DNA of 64,000 nucleotides, from the NCBI GenBank assembly GCA_028140795.1, contig JAOIOW010000001.1, forward strand, positions 212,466 through 276,465. Reading direction: 5' to 3'. This document shows, in pieces, positions 63,154 to 64,000 of the stretch. Within the stretch, counting starts at the first letter, position 1, and the number at the start of each line of letters is the position of its first letter. Source of the stretch: Fidelibacterota bacterium (GTDB lineage: Bacteria > Fidelibacterota > Marinisomatia > Marinisomatales > Marinisomataceae). Both the position numbers and the translations under genes were made by a program. The notes under the pieces are model-generated. The model saw nothing but the letters and a program-made list of their open reading frames with translations, made no database searches and had not been told where the DNA came from.

Positions 63154-64000
63154 CCAAAATTTTAATGGATTCCATCCTAGTCTAATTTTTACAAAATATG
63201 CAGCTAATAAATTTTGAACAGATAATGCTAAAGTTGTGGAAATTGCTGCACCTAAGGCTCCATAGAGACTTATAAGAAAACTACCGAAGAGAAATGCTAT
63301 TAATAAAGAAAAAATTCTTATGTTTCTCATATCATTTTCATGACCAGTCATATTTAATATTTCTTCTACAGAACCACATAAAGCTGTAATAAACTGACCA
63401 ACAATCAATATCTTTAAAATTATTGCTCCTTGGTAATATTCGTCCCCAAAAAAAGACATTATTTGATCTGAAAATAATATTATAAAAACTAAAATTGGGA
63501 AAGCTAAAGTAATGATTATTTTACTGCATAAGTAAAATGTTGAACGCATTTTTGAAATTTCATTATTGTGGAAATAAGATGAATATCTTGGCGCTGCAAT
63601 AAGGTTTATTGATATTAATATTAGGGAAGTGAGCATTGCAACTCTGTTCGCAACTGAAAAGATTGCTACATCACTAGAATTTGAGAAGATACCTGTTAAT
63701 AATACCCCAGACCATTCCATAAGAACTGTTGCAGAACTTAAAACCCATAAAGATTTTGTAGTATCTAGGAAAAAATGATTTTCGGTAGTATCTATTTTAT
63801 CTGTCTTTTTTCTATTTTTTAACCATAAAAAAATACTAATAATAAAAGTAAATATACTGGAGCTTAAAAAATAAATAGAAAATGTATAAAGATTAAAATC
63901 GATGGAGCGTAAATAGCCATTAAAAACAAATATTGAGAAAATAATTGGAACGCTAATATTATGCAAAAAAACTGTCCAAGATGTTTTACCAAGTCCTTGC
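63142..64000 (-). CDS. Polysaccharide flippase, Wzx-like (5' end outside window)
   Basis: Partial oligosaccharide-lipid flippase of the MATE/MOP superfamily; the frame stays open to base 64000, so the N-terminal part lies beyond. About 286 C-terminal residues are visible with at least seven hydrophobic helices. The upstream in-frame GLGKTSWTVFLHN continues the family pattern; the TTG at 63966 is internal, not a start. Expected to flip undecaprenyl-linked glycan units across the inner membrane, in line with the glycosyltransferase next to it. Confidence 0.85.
   Translation of the reverse strand, partial: QGLGKTSWTVFLHNISVPIIFSIFVFNGYLRSIDFNLYTFSIYFLSSSIFTFIISIFLWLKNRKKTDKIDTTENHFFLDTTKSLWVLSSATVLMEWSGVLLTGIFSNSSDVAIFSVANRVAMLTSLILISINLIAAPRYSSYFHNNEISKMRSTFYLCSKIIITLAFPILVFIILFSDQIMSFFGDEYYQGAIILKILIVGQFITALCGSVEEILNMTGHENDMRNIRIFSLLIAFLFGSFLISLYGALGAAISTTLALSVQNLLAAYFVKIRLGWNPLKFWLIN

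Noticed and set aside
63142-63966. Complete flippase starting at TTG 63966
   Set aside because: The frame is open to the window edge with flippase-like residues upstream, so the gene is cut by the window.
1-64000. CRISPR arrays, insertion sequences, prophage, rRNA
   Set aside because: No regularly spaced repeats, transposase, integrase, terminal inverted repeats or rRNA segments were recognised on either strand by reading; only one tRNA was found.

Overview
This is an AT-rich, densely packed bacterial chromosome segment from a Gram-negative organism. It carries lipid A genes (lpxA, lpxB, lpxC, lpxD, lpxK), BamA, Skp and an ExbB/ExbD/TonB energiser with a TonB-dependent receptor bearing a carboxypeptidase-regulatory-like domain. 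It also has a Bacteroidetes-style three-subunit succinate dehydrogenase, a eukaryote-type (GSII) glutamine synthetase, a fused IspD-IspF and a potassium-dependent-type membrane pyrophosphatase. LpxC and FabZ are separate proteins, not fused as in Bacteroidetes. Together this suggests the FCB superphylum, most likely a marine Marinimicrobia (SAR406)-like lineage. That is inference, not proof. Everything looks like single-copy chromosomal core until the last 5 kb. No insertion sequence, prophage, CRISPR array or rRNA was found, and no gene-free stretch exceeds 300 bases.

Layout. 1-1999: 5' two thirds or more of pyruvate phosphate dikinase (minus). 2066-3376: repeat lipoprotein and a doubtful mini-ORF. 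3434-7381: sdhCAB plus an FAH-family hydrolase. 7374-9820 (minus): exbB-exbD-exbD-tonB-DUF3784. 9893-14691 (minus): ychF, a Gfo/Idh dehydrogenase, lpxB, a DUF374 acyltransferase and lpxK, overlapping end to end. 14742-16209: enoyl reductase, facing a YqgE gene and a coupled 49-residue protein. 16291-28560: a long plus-strand housekeeping run (uvrA, ruvB, queA, ispDF, ispE, tRNA-Gln, prs, rplY, pth, hppA, rpsF, rpsR, rplI). 28557-35805: Lrp regulator, glnII, mutY, plsC, MFS exporter, ferredoxin, Mrp, uppS. 35809-44163: bamA-skp-lpxD-lpxC-fabZ-lpxA-dxr-rseP envelope operon. 44144-46260 (minus): LpxL-like acyltransferase, Sua5, DUF3108. 46283-51723: NfeD, flotillin, adk, coaE, esterase, AlkA. 51720-56024: amidinotransferase-fold enzyme, a methyltransferase-like gene, yqeY, cvpA, dnaG. 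56082-58769: TonB-dependent receptor. 58987-64000: surface polysaccharide genes (aminotransferase, Wzi-like barrel, 2OG-Fe oxygenase, rhamnosyltransferase-like GT2, flippase running off the end).

The genes cooperate mainly in envelope building. IspD/F/E, Dxr and UppS make the isoprenoid carrier, the Lpx enzymes and FabZ make lipid A, and BamA/Skp assemble outer-membrane proteins, with RseP beside them. The most unusual observations are molecular. The DnaG primase has lost all four zinc ligands of its N-terminal domain. A DNA-methyltransferase-like protein with degraded catalytic and cofactor motifs is translationally coupled into the dnaG operon. The Mrp/ApbC protein has no cysteine at all. 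lpxA appears to start with ATT. MutY has a C-terminal domain with a nearly perfect Nudix box.
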